Shown: positions 42,000-54,672 of the stretch, piece after piece
How the letters are laid out: every line of letters starts with the position of its first letter
Position numbering within the stretch: the first letter of the stretch is position 1
DNA from: Strongylocentrotus purpuratus
Lineage: Eukaryota; Echinodermata; Echinoidea; Camarodonta; Strongylocentrotidae
Direction: 5' to 3'
Assembly: GCF_000002235.5 (NCBI RefSeq)
Contig: NW_022145594.1
Location: forward strand, 17,648,412-17,712,411
DNA: 64,000 bases
Position numbers and translations under genes: made by a program
The notes under the pieces: generated by a model
Seen by the model: the letters and a program-made list of their open reading frames with translations, nothing else
Told to the model about the DNA's origin: nothing
Database searches by the model: none

Positions 42000-44150
42000 A
42001 AATTAATGATATTGATAAATCTGTACGACCATAGGCGAGGACTTTGCATGAAAAAGCGAAATGATTTCAATTATTTTTGTGGGATTCTGCATCTGGAATT
42101 TTCACTTTAGCGAGATGATGGATGAGATATTCTTCTGAAGGAAATAGTTCCCCATGTTTAAGGCACCGTGCGTTACAAAATAAAAAGATCAATGCGCACG
42201 CACGCCGAGTAGCCGAGAAGCCTGTTTCAAATCGGGGCATAGCTAGTTTTCATGCATCGAAACCGGGCTGACCAGATTAAACTTTAAAAAAAAAAGCAGA
42301 AACACGAAGTTGAAAACCATCGAGAGACTCTGAATAAATTGCGTTACTTATTAATTAATTATTTCATTACAAATCTTTATTCTCAGTTTTCTTATGAAGA
42401 CTATAACTGATTTTCTTATAAAATTGAAGATATTTATGGCGTATATATTCATTACTGAATGAACGCCATTAAACATTTACCAACAACAACAACAACATGT
42501 TTAAGGCCAAGATCTGAAAAAGTTGGGGCACTTTTAGGGATTTTGCAGCACAAAGTTATGTCCCATGTTTAGGGATTTTGGCAAAAAAGTAACCCATTAG
42601 AACGGCACATCACTGTATACTGTATGAGGTTAGTAAGTTTTACTTATAGCGGGTGTTGCACAGTGATTCCTTTAAAGAAAATCATAAATATCCTGCACGA
42701 TAGGCCTCCCTGGTTCTTGCCCCAAGAATATTTTGAGGGGACGCGTTTCTAATTAAGACATGAAAATGGCTTTGAACTTTATGAATACAAGAATTTGTAA
42801 CTACAATTTTTATATTGATAACGGATACACGATACAGAAAGGAGTGGTAATATTCTCTCCAATTTGAAACACCCCTCATCCACTTATAGGTGGGTGATGA
42901 TATATCACGATGAAGGCATCCTTTAAACAAATCTTTAACGCTCACTTTTGCCTACAGTTTCCCTGAAAAGTGTTATTCATGTGTAGACTTAAAGATAAAG
43001 TTGAAAATTGTTTATCTGATGTTCTTCCACACTGGCATAATAAAATGATAACGCTCATAAATTATTTTTCACCTCTTCCAGAACTCAACCTTCTCCTTAA
43101 GTACCACTAGTAATGCAGTAACCTTTGTGTTACAATGTCACTGCAAAGTATTTTTCAATTTGATCTTGATTACTAGCTTTTGAAATTTAAGGAAGTAGAC
43201 CCAAAATAAAACACTCACAAATCGCTTTAGTGGGGTTATATTTTGTTCTTCACAGTAAGCTTTTTTCAATATATTAAAGTGGTTCTAAATCAACATTTCC
43301 CCGAAAATCAATTGTGACTGATGCTTTTCAGTCATTTTGATTGATTTCGGATTCATTACGCGTTACCCGCTGCTAAAATATGACTTGGTGGTTGTCTAGT
43401 TGCAAATATCCTCGAGAGGGCCCACTCCACTCCGACACATTTCCCTGCATCGCGCCTCTTTTCAAAAGCATGCAGTACATACATGTAGTTCAACACAATC
43501 GTGCAATATTCTCTCTAGCCTACTGTACTTCTCCTCTTGAATTTTTGTGCTTATTGTCTCCCAATACAGTGGCGGATCGGAGGGGGGGGGCGAAACGGCC
43601 GCCCCCTATTGGCGGCGGCAACAAAAAAAGAGAGATCGAAAAAAGAGGAAGAAAAGAAGAGAAAAAAGAAAGAAGAAGAGTAAAGAGAAGAAAAACGAAA
43701 GAGAAAAGAGAGAGAGACAGAGACAGAGAAAGAGAAAAGATAAAGAAGAGAGAAGCTGGACGAGAAAGGAAGAAAGACAAGGAAATGGCACTTTATATAG
43801 TGACAGTAACGACGAAAACGGGAAAAAACTTGGGGGGGGGGGATATGTGCGCCTCCAAAGAACGGTAGTATGGTAATCAGAACATTGTGGGTTATTCCAG
43901 AAGTCTTGGGAGCCTTTATTATAGAGGGGGCCGGCCATATACGTAAATGGCAGTGAAGGTAACGATGGATGAGGGAATAAGGAGGAAGGGTTGCACATAA
44001 TTGAGAACTGCAAGCGTATTGGGGATGACCATTTTATCATTTTAGGTAGTGAAATCTGGATCGGGATCCAGCATAATATATTTATTAAAAAAGGGATCAT
44101 GTAAAAGCACTCATGATATATTTTTTGTATTCATTGGATAACAAATTTCA
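42000..44150. other. intergenic stretch without recognised gene
   Basis: AT-rich, with a purine-rich tract at 43615-43790 next to a G-run (43580-43588). A block at 43010-43090 (AACGCTCATAAATTATTTTT) recurs at 58967-59060, so part of it is dispersed repeat. Confidence 0.5.
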
Positions 44151-44410
44151 AAGTTAAAGTGACGGTGACGTGACGTGAGCCTGCCCCCTTTCCAAAACCT
44201 GTGCCCGCTGGTAGTTACCGGTACGCTGCTTCTAATATGACCTTGTCAGTATTGGGATCTTGAATTAATGAAAAAACGGTCTGTGCGATTTTCAAATTTC
44301 CGCCCCCCCCCCCCATCCCCCCTATTGGAACATCCTTGATACGCGCCTGGATAAATGGTTTTGTGTGCTATAATATGTCAACTACCATTACATTAAAAAC
44401 ATTAAACATT

Positions 44411-44921
44411 TTAAAGGTAATACAAAGTTTTGGTATGGGGTTATTAATTTGGTTCAAATGAACATATTGGAAGCATATGCGACCCTACAATATTCAGTGA
44501 TCGTTGTCGCGGTCGAAATCGATTCTAAAGTTATGAAATTATAAATAATAAACTCTTTATGTTGTATAGCTCCCTCTCAAGGTCAATATATTTATTAAGC
44601 TATAAAGCAATGTTTCTTGACTAAAATCGACCAGTTAACTATTCCCGTTTGCAAATTAAATATCACAACTACATATTCTGAAATGTTCATGGTCGCAGCT
44701 ACCATTGTACGGCCGTACGGCGCTATTTGAATTTTGTTAAGAATTTACCGGGAGCACCGGTAAATTTTTATATTCAATTTTTCTCGAAAGCAGAAGTGTT
44801 TTAGAGGCTAAATTTTCTAGTGCTTATATAACATCCACAGGGGCATCCGAATATATCAAAATTGAAAAGAATCACCACCATCCAATTTTCAAAAATTCCC
44901 AAAACTTTGTATTACCTTTAA
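44411..44921. mobile_element. TTAA-MITE group E, 511 bp
   Basis: Ends TTAAAGGTAATACAAAGTTT and its exact inverse AAACTTTGTATTACCTTTAA. The interior is AT-rich without an ORF. Confidence 0.85.
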
Positions 44922-45744
44922 GCATCATAAACAAGTTCGTATTTTGAAACTCTGCCCTCTGCCTACGCACACGGTAAAGGAACGTATATGAACTATAATT
45001 ATAGGGTACTTTCCTGAGAGATAATACGGCGGCCTTATGCAGGCACAGACCCTAATTTGACACTTTATCAAAAAATCAGTGTGCCTTGAGAGAAGGCTAG
45101 CCCAGCTACCTACTGATTGTGTCACTGTCAGGAGCAGCTACAGTACATGGCCTATGGTAGTCTTATAGTGCAGACTCACTTTTACGACTGACCAGGGTTT
45201 GTGCTTGCAGACTATATACGATTCCGAAGGGTGGGGTGGGGGGGGGGAAGCTCTCGCTGGTAATCTTGGATCTATTGCGTGTGATGTACATGTATGTATG
45301 CCTAGGCCTACAATGTGGATTTTTTGTTTGTTAATACAACAATACTTGTATATTATTTTCATGAAAATGTATGATGAAAAAAAGAAAAAAAAATCAAATC
45401 AAATAAAAGAGAAAGCTCCATCTGTTGGTTATTGAATTTTCAGTACAATTAAATCGCCACCTTACTGTCTGTGTTCGATTACTGTCCTTCATAATGAAAA
45501 GGCTTCTAATCGAAAGAGACACATGCAAACGTCCATAATAAATTTGCTCCAGTACTATGGTCTTTGTAATGCAATTCGGTCAGGTTTCAAAATGACAACA
45601 CATGTAGCTCCTAGTAATAATAATAATATAGGATTTCCCGGCCAAATTCGCGTGTTTGTCATTCGAATTCATTTACTTTGCATTTAAGTTAGCGCAGATC
45701 GGCTTTGCCATGCCAATTATCATTCAATTTTCCAGTTTTTGTAT

Positions 45745-46111
45745 TTAAAGGTAAAGACCAGTTATGGTCATGCGATTGCATTGTGAAAGAAACGTTGTGG
45801 AATCGATCAGAAAAAGTTGATCATCTAGCATCTGCAAGGTTCTGGAATCATCAAAATGATAAGAAATTTGGCCCATTCTTCGTAAAGTTACAAGCACTAT
45901 ACACAGAAAGATGTATATGGGACTACCCTCTATCTCTCACAGTCCATGAGAGAAACAAATTTACCAAATATATGAATTAGTAGGCGGTTTCCCGGCAAAT
46001 TTGTTATCATCATGTATTATTCAAAACATATTCTTTTACATGATTGGTAATGAGAGCTTCCATTTCATTTTTTGAAATTGGGGCGTTTCCAATACTGGTC
46101 TTTACCTTTAA
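45745..46111. mobile_element. TTAA-MITE group D, copy 3 (opposite orientation)
   Basis: Ends TTAAAGGTAAAGACCAG and CTGGTCTTTACCTTTAA. The body is the reverse complement of the 7642 copy (GAAAGAAACGTTGTGGAATC first). Confidence 0.9.
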
Positions 46112-46119
46112 TTTAGGAT

Positions 46120-48329
46120 TTCGGTCGAAGGGTTTCATAGATCTGTCATTCAATTTAGAAACTGCTCAACTAGCATTCAAATTAATATTCACTTGTCGAA
46201 GCGTAATTTTTATCATTCAAATTAAAACCTGTCATTCGTATTCGTAATATTTGTATTCAAGTTAAGAATGTTAGGGGGGAGAATTGCAACAAATTTCTAC
46301 AGTTTTTAAATAATGCAATTAAAATGCATGATTTGCCATTGGGGTCTAAGCTGTTATTCCCTTTATTTATTTTCAGGACAATGCAGATGGGTGTAGTCAG
46401 ACATAAAGTAAAGAAGGGGCGAAATCAAGGGATATGGCATTTCTGCACGGACATGTTCATACTGTATACCCGGGAAAGGTGGGTGTACCCTCAATCGCCC
46501 CTTTTTACTATACAGACTTGGAATTTTACAAAAGTAATTCACATCATCTCCTATACCCGGAAAACCCCTCTGTTTTTCTTAAAGAGTTTCATAGCCTACT
46601 TGCCCGCCAGCAGATCGATGGCTAAAGACATGGCTCAATAATGAATCATGTTCAAATTGTTGACTCTAGTCCCTACCCCAGTCACAATATTGTACCCTTC
46701 TTCCATAATGAAATTATGATAAATTATGATGAAACATAAGACAAACAACTTCTTTACATGAACATTTACAAATATACTGAGACCATCAGGTTCGTAGTTG
46801 CAAGTCGTTTTTTTCTTCTTAACAATCAAACTTAAATGTTGATGAATATCAGATAAATCTAATAAGTATAAGTGTATAAATGCAAGAAAATGAAATATGA
46901 TGAAATACACATGAAAAAACAATCTTGAAAGAAAAAGAATGAGCTATAAAAAGTGTGTAATAAACGAGAAATGTATTTTGACCATCAATTTAAGTGCACA
47001 AAGTGCTAATTTGAATGCTACAAATGAATTAGAATGCTAGAAGTACACCGTCGCGCTGTCAGAAAACCTCTCTCAGGCCTTCTAGGATAGTGGAGATAGG
47101 TATGCCGAAAGAAAGGCCTAACGAACGGCAAAACATATAGAAGATCAAGAAAAAGCAATAAAAGACAAGATTGACAGGTCAAAATGCCCTTCAGTCAAAA
47201 TAGAGTCGAAGGCTGTTTGTTTGTTTATATTTCCGAAATCCATACATACATGCAAGTTCTAAAAATATACATATAATTTATTTTTCAAATGATAAGAAAG
47301 TAAGTAAATGTGTTACGTATGGACAAAAATTTGGATAGCCCATTTCAGGTGTATTTTCAATATGGTCCTGTTCTTCCATTGACCTCCTTTCCTCACCACT
47401 CCCTCCCGCCACCCTCTCGATACAGCCAACCCCTCCCGCTACTCCCTCCCAAGTCCTCCAGGCTATCTGAGGTTTTGCGTCATATCGCCATATGCAACCA
47501 ATATTATAGCACCACACGTTGAATAGTAGAAAATAACACAAAACCCGATAATATAGACATCTGGATGGGAACCCTTTGTTGTTTAAAGGCTAGCAATAAC
47601 AAAGCAAACCACACGTTTTTTTGTATTGTCGCTTACAAAAGTGAGTACACATATTGGTTCGTGTCCACATTTCAATCAAAATTTCTTCTCGAAATTGCAC
47701 TTTAATAATAAAAAACACATACAGAAACACGTTTAAAGGCATTATCACCTCTTCCATCAAGACTCAAGGAAAAAAAATAGATTCGTATCTTGTATTTTAT
47801 TGTGACAATTTTTAGAGTTATCATAATATTCAATATCTAGATGGTCACTTATTACTCACGTATATCCATTCTATTAATACTTGTAATACTTGATATGATA
47901 TTTTATATAGGTTCATTTTACAAATTACAGCCATGATTTACAAGTTACCTTTTTGGTTTTGTTTTACACAGTGTCACAATGGATGGACACTCAATATTTG
48001 ACGAAAGTGATGAAACAAATATCCTAACGGCATATACCAAAACAGTGTACTAAAACGTTATGTTTGTGATAATGAATAACAAGACAGATACATGTAGTAA
48101 CTTATTTTAAACCTAACTGTTGTTATCAAGATACTCCATGGAATCATTTCACATAATAATTACAAAAATAAAGCTTGTATAGCAAATATTTGTCCGAGTC
48201 TTTGTAATAGTGACATAAGATATTCCCCTTTCAGGAAAAAAAATATTGGAATCTAGTCAATGATTTTCAGTCAAATATTACTAGAAAGTATGCATCAAAT
48301 CACGCAATATGAGTTTGAGAATTCAATTT
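46120..48329. other. intergenic stretch without recognised gene
   Basis: AT-rich. No splice-bounded open frame or conserved motif seen on either strand; 47340-47470 is C-rich. Confidence 0.5.
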
Positions 48330-49043
48330 TCTTTCAATTTCTGAGGAAACCCGTTTACTTGCTAGACTGTCTTCTTTGGCAAATGAGCTGTAAAGGGTAC
48401 AATATGAGCATTTGTCTAGATCAATAACCTACTTCTTGTAATGGCCGAAATTAAACTGATTGAATCTTTGCGCAGCATAAAACGTACAAACATTCGGTAC
48501 AATGGTCTGAAAATCAGACTATTAGGCCAAGTAAAAGAATATACATGTTTAGCGTCCCCGCCCGCTTCTTTTTTGGGGGCCGCCACCTATTTTTTTTTTT
48601 TTTTTTAATTTGTGTTTTTGTTTAATGACTTAAAAGATGGAAAACATACTGCTAAAATGATCTATTTCTGATTTTTAAAAAATAAAATAAAAAATACCGG
48701 CGGCCATCTTGAAAAATAGCCCGACTGTCCGGAAAAATGTACCGAGCGGCCATTTTGAGCAGCCATTTTGAAAGAAAAAAAAAGAAAAAAAAGGGCCTCC
48801 TCCTTCCTATTTTTCCAAAAAACAGGAAGCTAAACATGTATTTTTTTTATTTGGCCTTACTTACTGGCTCTATAGCTCATAAGTCGATTCGACAACTAAT
48901 ATATTAGTTATTTTCCCACTTAGAGACATTTTCAAGCCCCACTTTTGAGGGGAAAGTTCTAAATTAGTATTATCTTTCAAATGCTGTTGGAATTTAATCT
49001 TTTCATTTTTTTAGCCTGCAAATGGGACATAGTACCTTTAATA
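48330..49043. mobile_element. TTAA-MITE group A, copy 3 (partial 5', interrupted)
   Basis: Shares the group A body (TTTGCGCAGCATAAAACGTA, CTGGCTCTATAGCTCATAAG, GGGACATAGTACCTTTAA). The left terminus is degraded. A 332-bp element interrupts it at 48525-48856. Confidence 0.8.
48525..48856. mobile_element. second nested GGCC-type MITE with TTA duplication
   Basis: The ends GGCCAAGTAAAAGAATATAC and its inverted partner GGCCAAATAAAAAAAATAC share about 28 bp, including ATGTTTAGC. TTA stands at 48522-48524 and 48857-48859. The uninterrupted target (ACTATTACTTACTGG) is present at about 63430. The interior holds GGCGGCCATCTTG-type palindromic blocks and no ORF. Confidence 0.9.
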
Positions 49044-49079
49044 CATACAATCTGCATTCAAATGTTTTCCCCGCCCTGT

Positions 49080-49215
49080 ATGCCTACCCATTTACATCAC
49101 CTGGGTGGAGAGTGACAAATGTAGATTAAGTAAAGGACATAATGTGCCACTGCGGGACTCGAACCACGAACCATGTGATCCACAGTCCGGTGACGTATCC
49201 ACTAGTAAGACCACT
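49080..49215 (-). mobile_element. SINE-like repeat fragment
   Basis: ACCTGGGTGGAGAGTGACAA and GCGGGACTCGAACCACG match the right half of 9231-9570. Confidence 0.55.
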
Positions 49216-50069
49216 ACATTCTACAAAGTTTATTCACTGAGGGTCAACTTCGGGCAACATTCTCATCATGCTCAAGGGACAGATCTGAACCACTTGACCC
49301 CTCTTTATACACATTTGCAGATGTGGCACGGTCAATTATCTAGTATTCATTTTACATTACATTTTTTCCCTCCTCATTTAAAGAGCAAATGTTGCAGAAC
49401 ACCTGAAATTTCGATGTATTTCAAGAAGGAGACTTGGGGCCCATAAATTAACCAATTTAAGCAGAGCACGTGTAGAATATTACTGTTAGAACCCGTAACA
49501 CCTGTAATGGGTGGTTTATACCTTCAGGGAACTTTATTTATCAATCAAATGGGCTTTAGGTTAATCAATATAATTGTCAGAAGATATGACGTAAGTTTCA
49601 TGAATGCATACAAACTAGGAAACTGATCTCCATCTATTGCGCTTTGAGGAAAAACAGACTCTATCGATCGCGGGACATTGCTACAATTTTGTTTCGGGTC
49701 AATAATTTTCATATCTCTACTATTTCTACGTTCGCTAACTCAGCGGAGAGCAGTTCAACTCATCGCGTGGCTGCAGTATACGAATATAATAAGGGCGGCT
49801 CGTATCTTTCTCTGTTTAACGGTTTTCATGAGGACAATTTGTATAATTGGAGTGACTGATTGGCAATATCGACAGTATTTCAAATTTTCACCACGTTTTA
49901 TCATTGTGATCAACTACCAAATGTAATCAATTTAACAACAGTGATAGACCAACATGTTAACGCAGTTGGACATGAAGACTGGATTTATCTAAAAATACAA
50001 TTATCACTAATTACCCAGCATATTAATGGACCGTACTCTTCTTATCAGTGGAATTAACCAGTTAACACG

Positions 50070-51146
50070 ATGAAAAATAGAGAGGTGCAGCTTATGGTGT
50101 TTGCGTTCTGCATTACTACTTCATGTATTATCATCTACCATAACTGCTCCACGTCGTCTTATCGATTACAAACAGTCATCAAAGGAAGATTACTACCACA
50201 AAGAGCTGATTTTTCAAATGTGACAAAAAGAAATGTCAACACTGTGAGATATAATGTCACGACACAAACACCACCCGAACAGAAACCCACTCCGGCTCCG
50301 TTGCGCGGATGGCAGAAAAATGTATCCTGGGTGCCAGGAGCTGAGCTGGATATATATGACTTTTTAATCAATCCTGTTGATAAGTGCAACGCTGGAAAAG
50401 ATCAAATCACATTACTTGTCTTAATCAAATCAGCACCAGGTAATACTGAACACAGGGATGCTGCCAGACGGACGTATATCAGTGGGGCCGCGAAATTTAA
50501 TGTGTCCACAAGGTTGCTATTTATCGTGGGAGATTCCGAAGCACAAGACGAGAGGAAAAACATTCAGGAAGAGGCCCGAAGACATAGAGATATCCTGAAG
50601 GTGGGCTTCCACGACGGTTATTACAATCTCACCATCAAACTGGTCATGGGGTTTAAATGGGCCTTGCAATTTTGCAACAACAGTAAATTCTTGATGTCAA
50701 TGGATGACGATGTCATGGTTGATATCGTGACCCTGGTCAACGATCTCGATGCTTTACCTTCGAAGGATCATTCTCAATTCGTGCTGGGATTTACGAAAGA
50801 GGGGGGTAGACCCATTCGCAAGGTACAGAGTAAATGGTACATACCAGAGGACCTCTACCCAGGTAAGACGTACCCTCGATTTCCATACGGGCATGGGTAT
50901 GTTATGTCACATTACGTAGTCAAAAAACTGTATCTGATATCCAAAGAAACCCCAGCGATAATACCGTTTGACGATGTTTATTGTGGTATACTTTTGAACA
51001 AGTTAAGCATCAGAGTCGTTGACCGATCTACATGGTTCAAAGACCGCCACCCGCAAAAGAAAGAACAGGATTATTTAAAGATTGAGTTATCACCGCAGAA
51101 AATGGAGAAAGCTTGGACAAGTTTTGAAGAAGACTTTGAAAAATAG
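50070..51146 (+). CDS. GT31 family beta-1,3-glycosyltransferase (B3GALT/B3GNT-like), single exon
   Basis: A 358-residue type II Golgi membrane protein that would transfer Gal or GlcNAc in beta-1,3 linkage to a glycan acceptor. A short cytosolic tail (MKNREVQ) precedes a signal-anchor at about residues 8-24, then a Thr/Pro-rich stem (about 25-110). The Galactosyl_T domain starts near 112 (ITLLVLIKSAP). Family motifs appear in order: HRDAARRTY (128-136, usually RxAIRxTW), LLFIVGDS (149-156), FHDGYYNLTIK (180-190), the metal/UDP-sugar DDD at 212-214 in MSMDDDVMVD, YPRFPYGHGYVMS (268-280) and DDVYCGI (301-307, family EDVYxG). Sequons include Asn50, 62, 84, 144 and 186. ATG 50070 is chosen because the anchor begins just after it and an in-frame stop lies upstream. 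An uninterrupted coding exon is usual for this family. The donor/acceptor specificity cannot be read from the sequence. Confidence 0.93.
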   Translation: MKNREVQLMVFAFCITTSCIIIYHNCSTSSYRLQTVIKGRLLPQRADFSNVTKRNVNTVRYNVTTQTPPEQKPTPAPLRGWQKNVSWVPGAELDIYDFLINPVDKCNAGKDQITLLVLIKSAPGNTEHRDAARRTYISGAAKFNVSTRLLFIVGDSEAQDERKNIQEEARRHRDILKVGFHDGYYNLTIKLVMGFKWALQFCNNSKFLMSMDDDVMVDIVTLVNDLDALPSKDHSQFVLGFTKEGGRPIRKVQSKWYIPEDLYPGKTYPRFPYGHGYVMSHYVVKKLYLISKETPAIIPFDDVYCGILLNKLSIRVVDRSTWFKDRHPQKKEQDYLKIELSPQKMEKAWTSFEEDFEK

Positions 51147-51299
51147 AATTTTCGGCCCGTCTTATAAAGAGTTAATTTATTTATATACTTATTTATTTCT
51201 GATATTGAGACAGGGTGACTCACTCACAATGGGGGTCTTCCATGAGGCCGTATTAATCATATTAAAAACAATAGTTACTAAAAAAAAAACATATATGTA

Positions 51300-51300
51300 C

Positions 51301-51350
<50 letters not shown>
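51300..51350. repeat. (AAT)n microsatellite
   Basis: About 17 AAT units in the 3' flank of the GT31 gene. Confidence 0.95.
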
Positions 51351-51351
<1 letters not shown>

Positions 51352-51588
51352 GAAATCAACAACAAATAAGTAGGAACATGTATCAACATATATACAATAT
51401 TTGGTATCCTCGTAATGAAAGAATGGTTCGTTTAGTTTGTTTTGCTTTGTTTTGCTTTGCTTTCTTGTTGAAGAAAACGTTGCTGCATATTTATAACATC
51501 TTCATATAACATTATAGTATCGACGGCAATTAATTTTTAAATCCGATGAAAAGTATATATGATTACATTTCGGTATGTATTAGACTTT

Positions 51589-51594
51589 AATAAA
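51589..51594 (+). terminator. candidate polyadenylation signal of the GT31 gene
   Basis: AATAAA lies about 440 nt after the GT31 stop and upstream of the LINE. An AAT microsatellite at 51300-51350 offers near matches that are less convincing. Confidence 0.4.
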
Positions 51595-51894
51595 AAGGCA
51601 ACAAAAAGTCATGTACTTTTGAGAATTCATAAGCAAAGTATAGAAACTACTTCGGCTCAGTTAAGAAAGTCATTAGGGATACCAAAATTGTTATATAAAT
51701 ATCTACAAGAACATAGAAATTACAGGATCGTAAATTACTGAATAATATGCAAAATGAATGCATGTAATCTAGTATAGCAATTGAATGTTGAATTCTATTC
51801 AAAGGAATAGGTGAATTCTTTTCATTCTACACACCTGTTTCACTTGAATGCACATTGGACTTCGTTATCATCACAGTGGCTGCATCACTTATAA

Positions 51895-54672
51895 TCCGAT
51901 AATTGTATAGAAAGGGTATTTGTGGAAATTGTCAATAAGAATTCTGGTATAATTGTTGGGTCAATTTATAGGCCTCCGGATCAGTCTGTTGATGAATTTT
52001 TAGAAAGATTCTCAAATGTTTTTATCGTTGTAAATAGGGAAAATAAAATAATTTATTTATTAGGTGATTACAATATCAATTTATTGAATGTAGGTAAAGT
52101 GCAATATGTTGATAATTTCATCAATTTACCATTGTCGCATCATATGTATTCGTTGATAGACCATCCTACCAGAATCACTGACGACACGATTTCTTTGATT
52201 GATAATGTAATTACTAATAATGTAGACAATGTTGAATCAGGAATATTTATAACAGACATCAGCGATCATTTACCTGTATATTGTATTAGCTGGAGTGATA
52301 TTCAATCTCAGCAAAATTTGAATAAGCCATTAAGAATAATCAATGATAAAAGTATAAATTGTTTTTTTAGATCCCTTCAGATGGTCCAATGGTCTTGCCA
52401 TAATAACAATCCAAATGTAAATTATGTGCAATTTTTAGAGAGGTTTTTAAATGTATATAATTTGTGTTTTTCTTTAGAATGTTTGAAAAAAACACCCCCA
52501 CAAAAATAAACCATGGATCAATCCTGATATCCGTAAGTTGTCAAAGAAAAAATGTCGTTCATATGGACTTTATCTGAGAAACCCAACACCGTATCGAAAA
52601 TAAGTGTACAGAAAAATTTGGAATAAAGTCAATAATATGATTAAACAAGCTAAAAAACACTATTTTATAGAAAATTTTGCAACAGCCAAAGGGAATATGA
52701 AAAAGACTTGGAACATAATTAATTGTGCAATGGGTCGTGTAAATAAAAAGTGCAATATTGATTTTTTGATATCTAATGATCAGGTATTACATGATACCTC
52801 TAAAATGTGTAATGTATTTAATGACTATTTTATTAATATTGTATCTGAATTGAAATATCCTGTTGATCAGGGCAATAATTTAAATTTGAATTTTTGTCGT
52901 TATTTGGATAGGAATCCCAGTACGTGTTATTTTAAACCAATCACATGTTTCGAGATCATTGATATTGTGTCTAATATAAAGAGTGATTGCAGTCCTGGGT
53001 ACGATGATATAAGTATCTAGGTTATAAAGAAATCTATACATATTTTATGTCAACCCATCTGTGCAATATTCAATCAATGCTTAGATCTAGGTATATTTCC
53101 TGATGAATTAAAGATTGCTCGTGTGGTTCCTGTATATAAAAATGGTTCAAGTGAAAATGTTGCAAATTACAGACCCATATCAACCTTGCCAATTTTCGCT
53201 AAAATTTTAGAAACATGTATGTACAATAGATTTTTTGATTTTATAAGCGAGTGCGATACATTGTCTTTGAACCAATATGGTTTCCGTCCTGGAAATTCGA
53301 CGTCATCAGCTCTTATTGATTTTGTTCACACTGTTGTTAATGCTCTTGATCACAAGAAATATATATGATTGCAATGTTTTTAGATTTGAAGAAGGCTTTT
53401 GATACAGTCGATCACGCTATTTTATTACACGAACTTGAATTATATGGCATAAGAGGTATTGTACTTAAATTATTTGAAAGTTATTTATCAAATAGAAAAC
53501 AATATGTTGAGATTTCTAAACGCAAATCACAGCAAGGGACCATCTCATGTGGGGTACCACAGGGTTCTATCTTAGGACCACTGTTGTTTCTTTTATTTAT
53601 AAATGACCTTAGTAAAGTATCTAAATTATTACATTGTACTATGTTTGCTGACGACACCAGTCTGTTTTTATCCCATCCTAACTATCAGGATTTACATAAT
53701 CTATTCAATTTTGAACTTGAATTAATATCTGAGTGGTTTTACGCAAATAAAATGATAATCAATGTAGCAAAAACCAGTTATATTATTTTTAGTAATTTAT
53801 TGATACCAGATTATCTTTCAATTAGTGTGTGCAATACATACATTAAGTGTGTAACGTCAGTAAAAAAAAATTAGGCATTACAATAGATCATAAACTTACA
53901 TGGAAAAATCACATTGATAGTCTGTGCAATAAGCTGGCAAAATATATAGGAATAATGTATTGTTTAAGATCATTTCCAAAGGAGAATAATCACATTGATA
54001 GATTGTTTATTTTACAAAAAGTGCAATACGAATTATGTCTCATGCACCTTACCTTGCCCATACCAACCCTCTATTTATTGAATCAGGTGTATTGAAATTT
54101 CATGATATGTATGTATTTCAGGTACTTATATTTATGTTCTTATGTAACAATCACCTCTTGCCAGACTATATCAAAACATTCTTTCAGTTCAGTAATGAAT
54201 ATCATGGATACAATACAAGAAATGCTAATGATTTTCATTTACCCAAACCAAGGCTCCCATCTTTTAAAAACTCAATATTATTTCAAGGATCCCAAATCTG
54301 GAACTCTCTTTCTTCAGATATTAAACAAGCAGTTTCGTTAAATGTTTTTAAGTCAAAATCTAGACACATTATTTTAGACAGGTATTCACCAAGTTTGTTT
54401 GTTTAAATGTATAGGCATACCCCCCCCCCTTTATGTTGTAGTAAGTGATTTGTTATTTTTTGTAGCGTTTTTAATGTATTATGTTACAGGGTCAGGTAAT
54501 CACAAGGCTTGTTCCTTATTTTCTGTCCCTCTTATACTTAATCCAATGTATACTTTGTTATTATTTTTTCTTGTAAATTTCACCGTTTGTATCATGTTGA
54601 TTTATGAATGTTTGCATGTGTTTTCTGGATTTTTACGAGCAAATAAATTGAAATTGAAAATTGAAATTGAAT
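51895..54672 (+). mobile_element. 5'-truncated, decayed non-LTR retrotransposon (CR1/L2/Jockey-like LINE)
   Basis: The protein can be followed through several frames. First comes the C-terminal half of an AP-endonuclease: GSIYRPPD, LLGDYNINLL and SDHLPVYC (about 51903-52509). A linker runs through 52604-53020. The reverse transcriptase follows: ANYRPISTLP, QYGFRPGNSTSSAL, FLDLKKAFDTVDHAIL, GVPQGSILGPLLF, catalytic FADDTSLF, and LGITIDHKLTWKNHI (53050-54000). The C-terminal domain has GYNTRNANDFHLPKPR and SQIWNSLSSDIKQAVS (to 54406). There are stops near 52509, 53020, 53368 and 53874 and frame changes between blocks, so it is dead. The 3' end is a short TTGAAA-type tandem tail (about 54645-54672), typical of the CR1/L2 group. 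The endonuclease N-terminus and ORF1 are missing. Confidence 0.93.

Noticed and set aside
43380..44100. 162- and 164-residue open frames on opposite strands
   Set aside because: Driven by a purine-rich tract; Lys/Arg/Glu-rich on one strand and Leu/Ser/Phe-rich on the other, with no domain.
49105..49446. 113-residue open frame containing DSNHEPCDPQSGD
   Set aside because: Overlaps a SINE-like repeat whose B box translates to this kind of peptide.
50159..50389. 76-residue minus-strand open frame
   Set aside because: Antisense shadow of the GT31 gene.
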